Source: Anaerolineae bacterium (lineage in GTDB: Bacteria > Chloroflexota > Anaerolineae > Aggregatilineales > Phototrophicaceae). Taken from it: a stretch of DNA of 64,000 nt. The notes under the pieces are model-generated. The model saw nothing but the letters and a program-made list of their open reading frames with translations. It was not told where the DNA came from and did no database searches. The stretch covers positions 1 to 64,000 of the forward strand of contig JADLAY010000042.1 in assembly GCA_020849765.1 (NCBI GenBank). The letters run 5' to 3'. The position numbers were made by a program, and so were the translations under genes. Below are positions 28,295 to 36,600 of the stretch, piece after piece (the stretch's first letter is position 1; each line of letters starts with the position of its first letter).

Positions 28295-28328
28295 GAGCAT
28301 GGACGGGCCCAAGCAGCCGTCCATGCTC
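28295..28328. other. Long perfect hairpin between the flavoprotein and cytochrome genes
   Basis: GAGCATGGACGG and CCGTCCATGCTC form a 12-bp perfect stem around a 10-base loop, with no T-tract. It may stabilise the upstream mRNA. Part of it (GCATGGACGGG) recurs in the terminator at 29069. Confidence 0.7.
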
Positions 28329-28405
28329 CCGGCCCGGCGCCGGATAGCCAGAGTAACGCTTCGACCGCCGAACAATATCGCAAAGTGAATGGTCAGGAAG
28401 TCTCC

Positions 28406-29038
28406 ATGTTCACCCGCAAACCTCGCAACCCGGACGAGACGAGCACCACCAAGCCGCCGGAGCGGAAAAAGCGCAACTGGCTGAAGATCAGCTTGATCGC
28501 CAATGCTGTGCTGCTGATCGCGGTTGGCGCCTACGCCGCGACGGCTGCCGTCGTCCACCAGTCCGATACCAACCCGAACTTCTGCGCCAGTTGTCACGTC
28601 ATGCAGTCGAAGGTGACGTCTTATTACACCAGCGGCAACCTGGACAACGCGCACGCCGCAGCGGGGGTGATGTGCAAGGACTGCCACGATTACCCGCTCG
28701 ACGCGGAGATCGCTGCCGGTGTCAACTACGTCACCGGCAACTACGTGCGTGATGAGAACGGCGAACTGCCGCAGCGCGACTTTGGCGATGAGATCTGCAC
28801 GCAGTGCCACATCAGCCTGGAGCACGTGGCCCTCTCGACCGATTTTCTCTTCCGCAACCCGCACGGCACGGAGATGGGCGTCTTCACCTGCAACACCTGC
28901 CACATCTCGCACGGTGAGCAGATTGATTACTGCAGCGAGTGCCATGACAACGGCGGGCAGCGCATGATCGGTGACACGACGCCGCGCTCGGAGTTGATCG
29001 GTATTCCGGCAGATATGCGATGGATGTTCGATCAATAA
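28406..29038 (+). CDS. NapC/NirT-type membrane-anchored pentaheme cytochrome c
   Basis: From the ATG at 28406, preceded by AGGAAG, the protein has 210 residues with one N-terminal membrane helix (ISLIANAVLLIAVGAYAAT). Five CXXCH heme motifs follow: CASCH, CKDCH, CTQCH, CNTCH and CSECH. The size and single anchor fit the NapC/NirT/NrfH group, quinol-oxidising cytochromes that pass electrons to a periplasmic reductase. The upstream Tat-exported flavoprotein is the obvious partner, analogous to CymA- or NrfH-fed reductases. The function follows from context; the donor is probably the quinol pool. Confidence 0.88.
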   Translation: MFTRKPRNPDETSTTKPPERKKRNWLKISLIANAVLLIAVGAYAATAAVVHQSDTNPNFCASCHVMQSKVTSYYTSGNLDNAHAAAGVMCKDCHDYPLDAEIAAGVNYVTGNYVRDENGELPQRDFGDEICTQCHISLEHVALSTDFLFRNPHGTEMGVFTCNTCHISHGEQIDYCSECHDNGGQRMIGDTTPRSELIGIPADMRWMFDQ

Positions 29039-29068
29039 GCGCCCTCCCCTCGCTGATTGATCGCGTCG

Positions 29069-29106
29069 AAACGCATGGCATGGACGGGCCATGCGTTTCT
29101 TTTTTC
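29069..29106 (+). terminator. Rho-independent terminator after the pentaheme cytochrome gene
   Basis: AAACGCATGG and CCATGCGTTT form a 10-bp stem, followed by CTTTTTTCT. Confidence 0.9.
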
Positions 29107-29111
29107 TCCTA

Positions 29112-29210
29112 TAACCCTCATCCCCCCGGCCCCTTCTCCATAAGGGAGAAGGGGAGAAAAACGGCCCAGAAAGTGCCTCTCCATCAGCGAGAAGGATTTA
29201 GGGTGAGGGC
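29112..29210. repeat. Family E double hairpin repeat
   Basis: CCCTCATCCCC...CCCCTTCTCC-ataa-GGGAGAAGGGG is followed by CCTCTCC...GAGAAGGATTTAGGGTGAGGG. It is a full copy of the repeat seen at 14.0, 40.2 and 41.6 kb. Confidence 0.8.
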
Positions 29211-29338
29211 TTCGCAGGGCAATCTGCCTTTGCAGCAGGTCTGGGTTTCCTGTCTTTGTCCCCTTGCCCCCAATCAAACATCTGTGCTAAAATCCAGCCT
29301 AGAACACCTGTACCATCTTCGCCCATAGGGAGCCGCTC

Positions 29339-30553
29339 ATGCCGCTCAAGTTGACGCGCAAGCAGGCGCGCGCCGTACTGATCGCCGCCCAGGACTTACT
29401 CGACATTCCTGCCAGCGCCAGCAAAGCCGACGTGCTGAACACGATCCACACCATGCACGTCCTGCAAATCGATACCATCCACGTCATTAACCGCAGCCCG
29501 TATCTCGTGCTCTGGAGTCGCATCGGCGATTTCGAGCTTGACTGGCTGACCGATCTGCTGGCGGAGCGCAAGCTGTTCGAGTACTGGTCGCACGAGGCGA
29601 GCTTCCTGCCGATCGAGCACTTCGGCTACTACCGTCGCATCGCCCTGGACAGTCAGAAGCGTTGGATGATCCATTCGCGCACGTGGCTCGATGAAAACCC
29701 GGCTGTGCTCGATGAAGTCATGACGACGCTGCGGGCCAATGGGGTCGCGCGCTCGTCCGACTTCGAGCGGACGGACGGCCAGAAGGGCGGTTGGTGGAAT
29801 CGCAAGGAGCAGAAGTACGCGCTCGAATGCCTGTACAACCTGGGCGAGCTGGTGATCGTCGGGCGCGATAAGTTCCAGCGCATTTACGCCCTGCGCGAGC
29901 ACGCGCTGCCTGATTGGGACGAGGCGGGCATTCCGGCTCGGGACGAGACGCTGGAGACGCTGACCGAGAAGGCGGTCGCCGCGCTCGGTGTGGCGACGCC
30001 CGCCTGGGCAACGGATTACTTCCGCAGCATCCGGCGCGAAACCGTCGAGAACATCCAGCGCCTGCTCGATAGGGGCGCGCTCAAGACGGTCGCCGTTGAA
30101 GGCTGGGCCGAGCCGCTCGTCTATCACCCGGACAACGAGGGGCTGATCGAGCGGGCCGCCGCCGGTGAGCTTGTGCCGACGCGCACGCATCTGCTGTCGC
30201 CGTTCGACCCGATCGTCTGGGATCGCGCGCGGCTTCAGGCGCTGTTCGACTTCGACTACCGGATCGAGTGCTACACGCCCGCGCCCAAACGCAAGTACGG
30301 CTACTTCTCGCTGCCGATCCTGCACCGCGACGAAATGGTCGGGCGCTTCGACGCCAAGGCGCATCGCAAAGACGGCGTGTTCGAGATCAAGGCGCTGCAT
30401 CTGGAGCCGGGCGTGGCGCCGGACGACGATCTGCGCGATGACCTCGCCCGCGAACTCAAGCGCTTCGCCGCCTGGCACGGCACGCCGAAGATCAAGCTCA
30501 CGTTCGCCAACGATAAGCAGTTCGGCAAGGCGCTGGTCAAGGCGATGAAGTAG
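29339..30553 (+). CDS. YcaQ/AlkZ-type winged-helix DNA glycosylase
   Basis: The 404-residue protein matches the HTH_42 (YcaQ/AlkZ) family along its length: KLTRKQARAVLIAAQDLL, the catalytic QxD motif as VLQIDTIHVINRSPYLVLWSR (Gln43, Asp45), HEASFLPIEHFGYYR, and LLSPFDPIVWDRARL with YGYFSLPILHRDEMVGRFD near the C terminus. Members excise alkylated bases and unhook interstrand crosslinks. AGGGAGCCG is positioned before the ATG. It stands alone between two redox gene groups and shows no link to them. Confidence 0.9.
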   Translation: MPLKLTRKQARAVLIAAQDLLDIPASASKADVLNTIHTMHVLQIDTIHVINRSPYLVLWSRIGDFELDWLTDLLAERKLFEYWSHEASFLPIEHFGYYRRIALDSQKRWMIHSRTWLDENPAVLDEVMTTLRANGVARSSDFERTDGQKGGWWNRKEQKYALECLYNLGELVIVGRDKFQRIYALREHALPDWDEAGIPARDETLETLTEKAVAALGVATPAWATDYFRSIRRETVENIQRLLDRGALKTVAVEGWAEPLVYHPDNEGLIERAAAGELVPTRTHLLSPFDPIVWDRARLQALFDFDYRIECYTPAPKRKYGYFSLPILHRDEMVGRFDAKAHRKDGVFEIKALHLEPGVAPDDDLRDDLARELKRFAAWHGTPKIKLTFANDKQFGKALVKAMK

Positions 30554-30593
30554 TGCGTGATAGTAAACGCCATTTCACGGGGCACAACGTGTC

Positions 30594-30684
30594 ACAAGAG
30601 GTTGTAGGGGTGCATCATGATGCGCCCCTACGATGCACGTGCGCGGCTAAATCTAGCGGTCACATGCCCCCGGCAAAGCAGCCC
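30594..30684. repeat. Long family D repeat (about 90 bp) with palindromic core
   Basis: The core GTAGGGGTGCATCATGATGCGCCCCTAC-type palindrome (30604-30631) has one mismatch between its arms. Flanking sequence (gtcacaag at the left, tcacatgc and ggcaaagcagc at the right) also matches the copy at 33437-33530, so the repeat unit is about 90 bp. It lies between the convergent ends of the glycosylase and apbE genes. Confidence 0.75.
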
Positions 30685-30688
30685 GTAC

Positions 30689-31447
30689 CTACGCCCGTAC
30701 TCGCATCGGCGCAACCACATAGTCGGCGAAGCCGGTGGTCATCGTGGCCTGGCCCTGATGATCGATCATGTAGGCTTCGAAGCCGGGCAGCGCCTCGATG
30801 AAGTGAATGCCGACGCGGCCCATCGCGTAAGCCGCCGTCGCCATGCGATCCGCTTCCAGCACGTCCTCGCCGATCACGGTGATGCTCACGATCTCATCGA
30901 GCGGCGCATCGCTGTGCGGGTTGTAGATGTGCGCGCCGCGCAGGTAACTGCCAGAGGTGGCGATGCCGCGATCATCCAGCGCCACGCGCTTGACGATCTG
31001 ATCGAGCTTGAACGGATGGCAGATGCCGACCGTCCACACGTCATGCTCCGCATTCCTGCCGTAGACCTGAACGTCACCCCCGGCATCGACGTAGAAATTG
31101 CGCAGGCCCTTCATGTACAGCAGTGAGGCGGCTTCGTCTATCGCCCAGCCCTTGACCACGCCGGACGGATCGAACTTGCTATCGTGCCAGACGTCGAAGA
31201 AGCCGCCCGTCTGCTCACGAGTCGTCTCGGCCAGTTCGAGGATGGTCTGCATATCGCGGCAGGCATCGGCCAGCGCGAGCTCGCCCCGATTGATGCGCGA
31301 GACTTCGCTCGTCTCTTTGAATGGGCTGAAGGTTTGATCGACGTAGTCGAAGTAGGCGTAGACCTCGTCGAACGCCTCAGCCGTGGCCGAGGCGTCGACG
31401 ATTTCCACTGTGATGGGCATGCCCATCAACCAGCGTCGTTGTTTCAT
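30689..31447 (-). CDS. apbE: FAD:protein FMN transferase (ApbE)
   Basis: The 252-residue protein has ApbE landmarks: SEVSRINRGE, FDPSGVVKGWAIDEAA, NFYVDAGGDVQVYG, GIATSGSYLRG and the metal-binding EADRMATAAYAMG. ApbE covalently attaches FMN from FAD to a Thr of extracytoplasmic flavoproteins. Its substrate is almost certainly the FMN-binding-domain protein directly upstream, whose stop codon overlaps this start (ATGA). Oddly, no signal peptide or lipobox is visible (start MKQRRWLMGMPITVE), although ApbE usually acts outside the membrane; an earlier start is prevented by the overlap. Confidence 0.9.
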   Translation of the reverse strand: MKQRRWLMGMPITVEIVDASATAEAFDEVYAYFDYVDQTFSPFKETSEVSRINRGELALADACRDMQTILELAETTREQTGGFFDVWHDSKFDPSGVVKGWAIDEAASLLYMKGLRNFYVDAGGDVQVYGRNAEHDVWTVGICHPFKLDQIVKRVALDDRGIATSGSYLRGAHIYNPHSDAPLDEIVSITVIGEDVLEADRMATAAYAMGRVGIHFIEALPGFEAYMIDHQGQATMTTGFADYVVAPMRVRA

Positions 31448-32034
31448 AGATCCATGCCGATGGCGGCGTCGAGCAGCGCCGAGTCCAGCGACTGGACGAA
31501 GGCACGGCTGCTATCGGTGGCCCGCGAGACGAAGTTGACGCCGTCCGCGTCCTGCGCCTCAATCGCTTCGCTGATGAGCGTCGGCAGGGCATTGCGCGTG
31601 ATGATGTCGGACTCGTAGGTGCTGCTCGGATACTGCGCGATCAGCACGTCGGTCAGTTCGCCATCTTCGACGACGGCGACGACCTGCATCGTGCCCCAGC
31701 GCCCGGCCTGGATGGCGTCGCCGTAATACTGGCCATCGTAGTAGTCGGCGCCTTCGACCTTCTCGGTCGCTTGTGTCGGGTCGGCGTCGGACTGCGCCGG
31801 GGCGAGTTCGACTTCGGGCGGGTTGGTGTCCATGCCTTGCAGGTGATCATGACCGCCACGTCCACCGCGCCCGGGTAAACCGCGCTGCGTGCCGGGGTTG
31901 GCCGGTGCGGGCGAGGTCGTGTCCTGGGCGGCAGCGATGTTGCCAATTCCACTGAGACCGGTATAACCGGCGGCGGCCATGGCTGCCACAGCGGCTGCGC
32001 TCGCCGCGTTCTTTTTCCAGTTCTTGCTTTTCAT
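31444..32034 (-). CDS. Secreted FMN-binding-domain protein (flavinylation substrate)
   Basis: The 196-residue protein has a long Ala-rich export signal (about residues 10-36, AASAAAVAAMAAAGYTG), a low-complexity Pro/Gly/His linker, and a C-terminal FMN-binding domain: DYYDGQYYGDAIQAGRWGTM, LIAQYPSSTYESDIITRNALP and VNFVSRATDSSRAFVQSL. The last block is the covalent FMN site, normally D-x-x-SGAT-x-S; here it reads SRAT, with Arg in place of Gly. It is cotranscribed and coupled with apbE. It probably relays electrons outside the membrane from the DUF4405 protein two genes upstream. Confidence 0.85.
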   Translation of the reverse strand: MKSKNWKKNAASAAAVAAMAAAGYTGLSGIGNIAAAQDTTSPAPANPGTQRGLPGRGGRGGHDHLQGMDTNPPEVELAPAQSDADPTQATEKVEGADYYDGQYYGDAIQAGRWGTMQVVAVVEDGELTDVLIAQYPSSTYESDIITRNALPTLISEAIEAQDADGVNFVSRATDSSRAFVQSLDSALLDAAIGMDL

Positions 32035-32067
32035 GATGTGCTCCTATGCTTCAATCTGAACAAACGA

Positions 32068-32694
32068 TCAGGCGGTGGCCGTCCGGCGCAAGCGGTTCTT
32101 CAGCCAGCTTGCGGGACGACTCAGGACAATGACGATCACGGTCGCAGCGAGGATGACCCACAGGTCGTAGAGGACGCTGCCGAAATCCTCCCAATGAATG
32201 TTGAAGAGCGAGTCGCTCTCGGAACTCGGCGCGGGTGCAGAGTTTTCGGTGCTGGCCGTTTCACCATTCAAGCGAGCCGCCAGCTCGGCCACGGTCACGC
32301 GACCACTGTTGACGACGGCCAATAGATTGTCCAGGCTCCGGCCTTCGGCGCTCATGCTGGCGCTCACGGCCTCGACGTCGACGCCTGCGGCCGCGAGTTC
32401 GGCGGTGAAGGTCTCGATCGTCATCGCCTCCGTGGTCGTAGCAGTCGTGCTGTCATCGCTCACTTGCGCCGCGCTATCGGTCGTGACCGCCGCGCTTTCC
32501 GCATCTGCCTGGAGTGCTGGCGCGTCGCCGTCCGGGGCGAAGCCCGCTTCGTCGGAGTTCAGGCTCATCAGCAGGGTCGTGCTTTGCAGCGGGCTGATCA
32601 GGTCGCCCTGCTGCTCTAGGGCGAAGCCGAGCGCCACGACGATGGCGACCAGCACCAGGAGTTTGAGCAAGCCATGTCTGGATTTTCGTCTCAT
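32068..32694 (-). CDS. Bitopic membrane protein of the flavin operon, unknown function
   Basis: The 208-residue product has a membrane helix near each end (LLKLLVLVAIVVALGFAL at about 9-26 and LWVILAATVIVIVLS near 180-195) enclosing an extracytoplasmic Ala/Thr/Asp-rich stretch. Its central part, TIETFTAELAAAGVDVEAVSASM and LLAVVNSGRVTVAELAARL, looks helical and duplicated. I do not recognise a family. Position between the DUF4405 and FMN-binding genes suggests an accessory to the electron-transfer chain. Confidence 0.6.
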   Translation of the reverse strand: MRRKSRHGLLKLLVLVAIVVALGFALEQQGDLISPLQSTTLLMSLNSDEAGFAPDGDAPALQADAESAAVTTDSAAQVSDDSTTATTTEAMTIETFTAELAAAGVDVEAVSASMSAEGRSLDNLLAVVNSGRVTVAELAARLNGETASTENSAPAPSSESDSLFNIHWEDFGSVLYDLWVILAATVIVIVLSRPASWLKNRLRRTATA

Positions 32695-32706
32695 CGTGTC
32701 ACCTTC

Positions 32707-33228
32707 CTACTTCGAGCCGACTTTGGGAATCCAGCCGAACAGATATTTGCCACCGTTGGTCATGATCCACTTCCAGTGCAGCGCCACGTGCGCCGCCACC
32801 AGGATCAGCACCAGCTCCGCGCCGATCATGTGCACCGGGCGCAGGATGCCCTCCAGCGACTCGCTCAGTTGGAGATTGAGGCCAATCGTGCGCGAGATGA
32901 GGATGCCGCTCACGGTCACGAACAGCATGTCGGCGAACAGCGCGACGTTGAGCACGTAGTTCAGCCGCGACTCGTGAATCAGCTTGCGGAAGAAGGTGCG
33001 TGTGACGTTCACGATCCAGTCCCAATGCAGGAGGATGTGGAGGCTGAAGGCGGCGGCGAACAGCAGCCCCAGGATTTCGTGCAGGGGCAGCCCCGTGAAG
33101 TGCTCCTCCATTTCGACCATGAAGATGACCGTCAGCAACAGATCCAGAAAGACGTTGATCTTGACCTTGTTGAGTTTGCGGGTTCTGGTGGCCGCTTCGG
33201 CCCTGTCTGTCAGGATTTGGGTTGCCAC
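32707..33228 (-). CDS. DUF4405 cytochrome-b-like membrane protein
   Basis: The 173-residue protein has four membrane helices and the His pattern of DUF4405/cytochrome-b561-like proteins: LPLHEILGLLFAAAFSLHILLHW (two candidate heme ligands) and PVHMIGAELVLILVAAHVALHW. Such proteins are predicted to carry electrons from the quinone pool across the membrane and are often found next to FMN-binding proteins and ApbE. It is the first gene of a four-gene minus-strand operon (DUF4405, bitopic protein, FMN-binding protein, ApbE). Confidence 0.75.
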   Translation of the reverse strand: MATQILTDRAEAATRTRKLNKVKINVFLDLLLTVIFMVEMEEHFTGLPLHEILGLLFAAAFSLHILLHWDWIVNVTRTFFRKLIHESRLNYVLNVALFADMLFVTVSGILISRTIGLNLQLSESLEGILRPVHMIGAELVLILVAAHVALHWKWIMTNGGKYLFGWIPKVGSK

Positions 33229-33436
33229 GTGTTATCTCTCCCCTAGGCTCTGGCTACGTACCAGGATCACTCTAGACGAAAGACCGGTTTTGATGGTTAT
33301 TCGCACCTCAAATATTCTTAAATACGACTTAAATGTTGGGGGCGCCAGGTGAGATAGCGCTCGACCGCACTAGTGCGTCAGGCGAACGCTCCGCGCTTCG
33401 CTTTACTCTGATGGAGGTAAACTGTGGTGCGTAATG

Positions 33437-33530
33437 GGTCACAATGGGTTGTAGGGGCGCATCACGATGCGCCCCTACGCCGTGCATACGCGGTAGAAAC
33501 TACGGATCACATGCAACTGGCAAGGCAGCG
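33437..33530. repeat. Long family D repeat, second copy
   Basis: The palindromic core GTAGGGGCGCATC-ac-GATGCGCCCCTAC is at 33451-33478. Homology to the copy at 30594-30684 continues into the last codons and stop of the downstream minus-strand gene. Confidence 0.75.
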
Positions 33531-35500
33531 AGCATCCTCAACAACGCCTCTTCGCTATCAGCAAGGCCACCCATCCCGGTCGAAGTCTGAGCAAGAAAAC
33601 CCGACGCCGGCAGCAGATAGCCCTCGCGCCCGTTTGTCTGGAACGGCGTCGGCTGTCCGCAGGGCAGAGCGCTGGTCAGGCCGTAATGCTGCGCCAGCCA
33701 GTCGGCTGTTGCCGTTGCGACGGGGGTCAGGCGCAGTTCGGCGCTGTCGCCGCTGATGACGATATCGCTGCCGTCCACGCCCTCGATCCAGCCTTCGGGA
33801 TAAGGAATCGCCAGCGAAACCGTGGGCTCCACGCCTTGTGGTGAATGGATGAACAGGGTGTGCGGCCAGTCCGCCGACGCGAAATACTGGTACGACTGCG
33901 CGTAGTCCAGCATGGCCTGATACAACGTGCCGTTGGCTGCCCAATCCGCCTCGCTGGCAAAGAGCCCGTAGCGGACGCCATGCCTGTTCTGACCCTGGTC
34001 CTGATTCATATCGTAACGAAGGAACACCTGCCGCCACTGGAAGTCTCTCGACTCGACGTTCAGCGCCGTGACGAGATCTTGATCAGCCACGACTGGCCCG
34101 GCATAGCCATCGGTCACAAAGGTGTGTTCGGCGAAGAGGAGCATGGGCGGCTGATCGGGATCGGGATCGCCGGTCGCGGCGGCGATGGCCGTTTCTAGCG
34201 TTACGGTCTCCGGGGAGATGGCATAGACCGTACCGCCGGGTGCCGCCAGTGTTGTGAACTGCCAGTCGGGCGGATGGGCCACGTCGAAGCGCAGATCGTC
34301 CACCCGGTGGTGCGTGCTGAGCAGATGAGCGTCCGGTGTTTCGTCCAAGGCGGTGCGGCTGCTGCATCCCCAATACACGAGCGGATCGACATAGGCGCTG
34401 AGATCGACGACATTCGAGCGGTCGGGCTGGTCGGGCGCCGGTTCGTAGACCGGATACGGCACATCATCCGGCAGGCGGACGTTCAGGCGCGTCACGTACG
34501 GATAATAGACGGCCCTGTCTTCCGGGATGAGAGCGGTTTCGTCATCGCCCAGGATGTCCGTCGGCCCGGCGTATTCCGTGACCGCGCCACCCGCGGCCAA
34601 CGCGCGCCGAACTTCACCTTGATATTGCTGGGTGGTCAGGCGGGCAAACGAGTTGGCGGCGTAGTCGTAATGGACCTCCGTGCCGGTGTTTGCGATCGTG
34701 TGCGGGGCGCGGAAACGGCTGAAATCCGGGACGGCGCGGGCGATGGCGGCAGGGCGGTAAGCCTGGCTGCTGAAGATCCAGGTGGTCGACGTCCCGCCCG
34801 CGAAGGGAAGCGGAATCGACTCGTCCGACCAATCGAATGAGAATTCCAGAGGCTCCCCGTAAACCGTGTATTCACGAGCGCTTGGGTCGTCGTGGGAGTC
34901 GAGGTGATACGTCACGGCCAGAAACGCGTGTCCTGATTCGGCAAGCTGTTGGATCTTCAGGGCGTCGCCGTCGGTGATGTTGTAACGCGCCTCGCGTAAC
35001 TGGCTCAAGGCGGTGCTCGCGTCCGTCGTGCGCACGGCTGTGATCGCCGACGCCTGGGCAACCAGATCTCGGTCCGTAGTGTCATCGCCGGAGCGCCCTA
35101 AATAGTGCACCGTGTCAAAACAATAGCGAGGCGCTTCCGGTTCGAAATGGGACCGCGTCAGGACATCGAGCCGGTTCAGGTGATCGCGCATGTACGGCGC
35201 GCTCGATGGCCATTCATAGACGTCGTCCCCAACTGGCACAACCAGGTGCGCCGGGAGAGGCATGATCCATTGCAGATCGAGTGCTTGCAGTGCTCCCAGG
35301 CCAAAGTCCTCACGAACCGTGTAGGCCGTCAGATCCGGCTCGAGCAAGACCAGCACGCGGCTGTCCTGCGGCTTGACATACAGGAGAATGCGCCCTGCGT
35401 CTTGCTGGAAGATGGTCTGAACGTTCGCGGCGTTTCCACGGTCTGGAGCGCAAATCCAAAGGCAGACAACGCAGACCAAACCGAGCCATTTCTTGAGCAT
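33500..35500 (-). CDS. Large secreted protein, unknown function
   Basis: The ATG at 35500 follows AGGAGGGGCT and gives 666 residues; an in-frame start nine codons upstream lacks a site. A signal peptide is clear (KKWLGLVCVVCLWICA, cleavage near NAANVQ). The rest is mostly beta-predicted and rich in Asp, Tyr and Trp, with segments such as DLTAYTVREDFGLGALQALD and WPHTLFIHSPQG. I do not recognise a family. Its 3' end is overlaid by the 90-bp family D repeat. Being near other secreted hydrolases, it may be an extracellular or periplasmic factor. Confidence 0.7.
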   Translation of the reverse strand: MLKKWLGLVCVVCLWICAPDRGNAANVQTIFQQDAGRILLYVKPQDSRVLVLLEPDLTAYTVREDFGLGALQALDLQWIMPLPAHLVVPVGDDVYEWPSSAPYMRDHLNRLDVLTRSHFEPEAPRYCFDTVHYLGRSGDDTTDRDLVAQASAITAVRTTDASTALSQLREARYNITDGDALKIQQLAESGHAFLAVTYHLDSHDDPSAREYTVYGEPLEFSFDWSDESIPLPFAGGTSTTWIFSSQAYRPAAIARAVPDFSRFRAPHTIANTGTEVHYDYAANSFARLTTQQYQGEVRRALAAGGAVTEYAGPTDILGDDETALIPEDRAVYYPYVTRLNVRLPDDVPYPVYEPAPDQPDRSNVVDLSAYVDPLVYWGCSSRTALDETPDAHLLSTHHRVDDLRFDVAHPPDWQFTTLAAPGGTVYAISPETVTLETAIAAATGDPDPDQPPMLLFAEHTFVTDGYAGPVVADQDLVTALNVESRDFQWRQVFLRYDMNQDQGQNRHGVRYGLFASEADWAANGTLYQAMLDYAQSYQYFASADWPHTLFIHSPQGVEPTVSLAIPYPEGWIEGVDGSDIVISGDSAELRLTPVATATADWLAQHYGLTSALPCGQPTPFQTNGREGYLLPASGFLAQTSTGMGGLADSEEALLRMLAALPVACDP

Positions 35501-35654
35501 AGCCCCTCCTGGCGGCGAGCGTAGCATCGACGACTTATCCTCAGTCTAGAGGCAAATGTGCCGCCGTGGAGCGATGATTGCGCTACGATCGGCCCATGCT
35601 TAGCGCACGACGGCCCAGATGGCCGGTTTGCTGAAGTCAAAGTTAGGGAACTCC

Positions 35655-36449
35655 ATGGAACGCATCCCAATCGACACCACAGGCCGTCGCCTCGCACTGA
35701 CGCGGGCGGGCAGCTGCGCGCCGACTGTCGTGCTGGAGACGGGGCTGAACGCCGAGGCGGACGAGTGGGAGCCCGTTTTCCAGGCCGTCAGCCAGATGAC
35801 GACCGTCTGCTGTTACGACCGCGCCAACCGCGGCGCGAGTGATCCGGCGCGGACACCGCGCTCGCTGCGGGATCTGGCCGCCGATCTGGATGCGCTGCTG
35901 GCCGCCGCAGACATCCCGCGGCCCGCCGTGCTGGTCGGGCACTCGCTCGGAGGGTTGATCGTGCGGCTGTATGCGCATCAGCATCCGGCAGATGTCGCCG
36001 GGCTGGTGCTGGTCGACCCGATGCACGGCGATCAGTTCGAGCGGATCGGGCCGCAGTTTCACCCACCGACTCCCGGCGAGCCCGCCTGGCTGACACAGTT
36101 TCGCGCTTTCTGGACGAGCGGCTGGCGCGACCCGGCGCGCAACGCCGAAGGGATCGACTTCGTGACGAGTCAGGCCCAGGCGGGTGCGATCCACTCGCTC
36201 GGCGATCTGCCGCTGCTGGTGTTGACGGCGGGCGCCTATCTGCACGATGTGCCACCCGGGCCTGAGGCGCAGCGGCGGGCGGCGCATCTCCAGGCGATCT
36301 GGCACGAGATGCACCGCGAAATCGTGGGGCAGTCATCACGCGCGACGCACCTCGTGGTCGAGTCGAGCGGGCACTACGTCCAGCGCGAGCAGCCGCAGGC
36401 CATTGTGGACGCCATCCGGGGGATGCTGGAGACGGTGAGGAAGGCATAG
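35655..36449 (+). CDS. Alpha/beta hydrolase
   Basis: The ATG at 35655 is preceded by TAGGGA; the product has 264 residues. It has the oxyanion-hole LETGLNAEADEW region, YDRANRGASD, the nucleophile elbow VLVGHSLGGLIVRLYA, a downstream acidic residue around LLVLTAGAYLHDV and a late His in VESSGHYVQREQP. It is a typical soluble alpha/beta-fold esterase or lipase-like hydrolase with unknown substrate. It is a single gene. Confidence 0.85.
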   Translation: MERIPIDTTGRRLALTRAGSCAPTVVLETGLNAEADEWEPVFQAVSQMTTVCCYDRANRGASDPARTPRSLRDLAADLDALLAAADIPRPAVLVGHSLGGLIVRLYAHQHPADVAGLVLVDPMHGDQFERIGPQFHPPTPGEPAWLTQFRAFWTSGWRDPARNAEGIDFVTSQAQAGAIHSLGDLPLLVLTAGAYLHDVPPGPEAQRRAAHLQAIWHEMHREIVGQSSRATHLVVESSGHYVQREQPQAIVDAIRGMLETVRKA

Positions 36450-36579
36450 GCCTCGCGCCGGTTCACCCGTCTCGAGCAGCGATGGGGATGGGCGCACGTA
36501 ATTGCCCCGGAGAACTCGAACCATCCGGTGAGCCGCGCGTTTCGTCACGCGGGCGAATTGCCGACGCCGGGGTGGGCGT

Positions 36580-36585
36580 TATAAT
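36580..36585 (+). promoter_or_regulatory. Consensus -10 box of the nucleoside hydrolase gene
   Basis: TATAAT lies 16 bp before the ATG at 36601, so the 5' UTR would be short. Confidence 0.5.
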
Positions 36586-36600
36586 TCGCAATGTGACTTT

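Noticed and set aside
36500..36560. GGTTCGAGTTCTCC on the minus strand resembles a tRNA T-arm
   Set aside because: The flanking bases do not form a T-stem and no acceptor, D or anticodon arms can be built.
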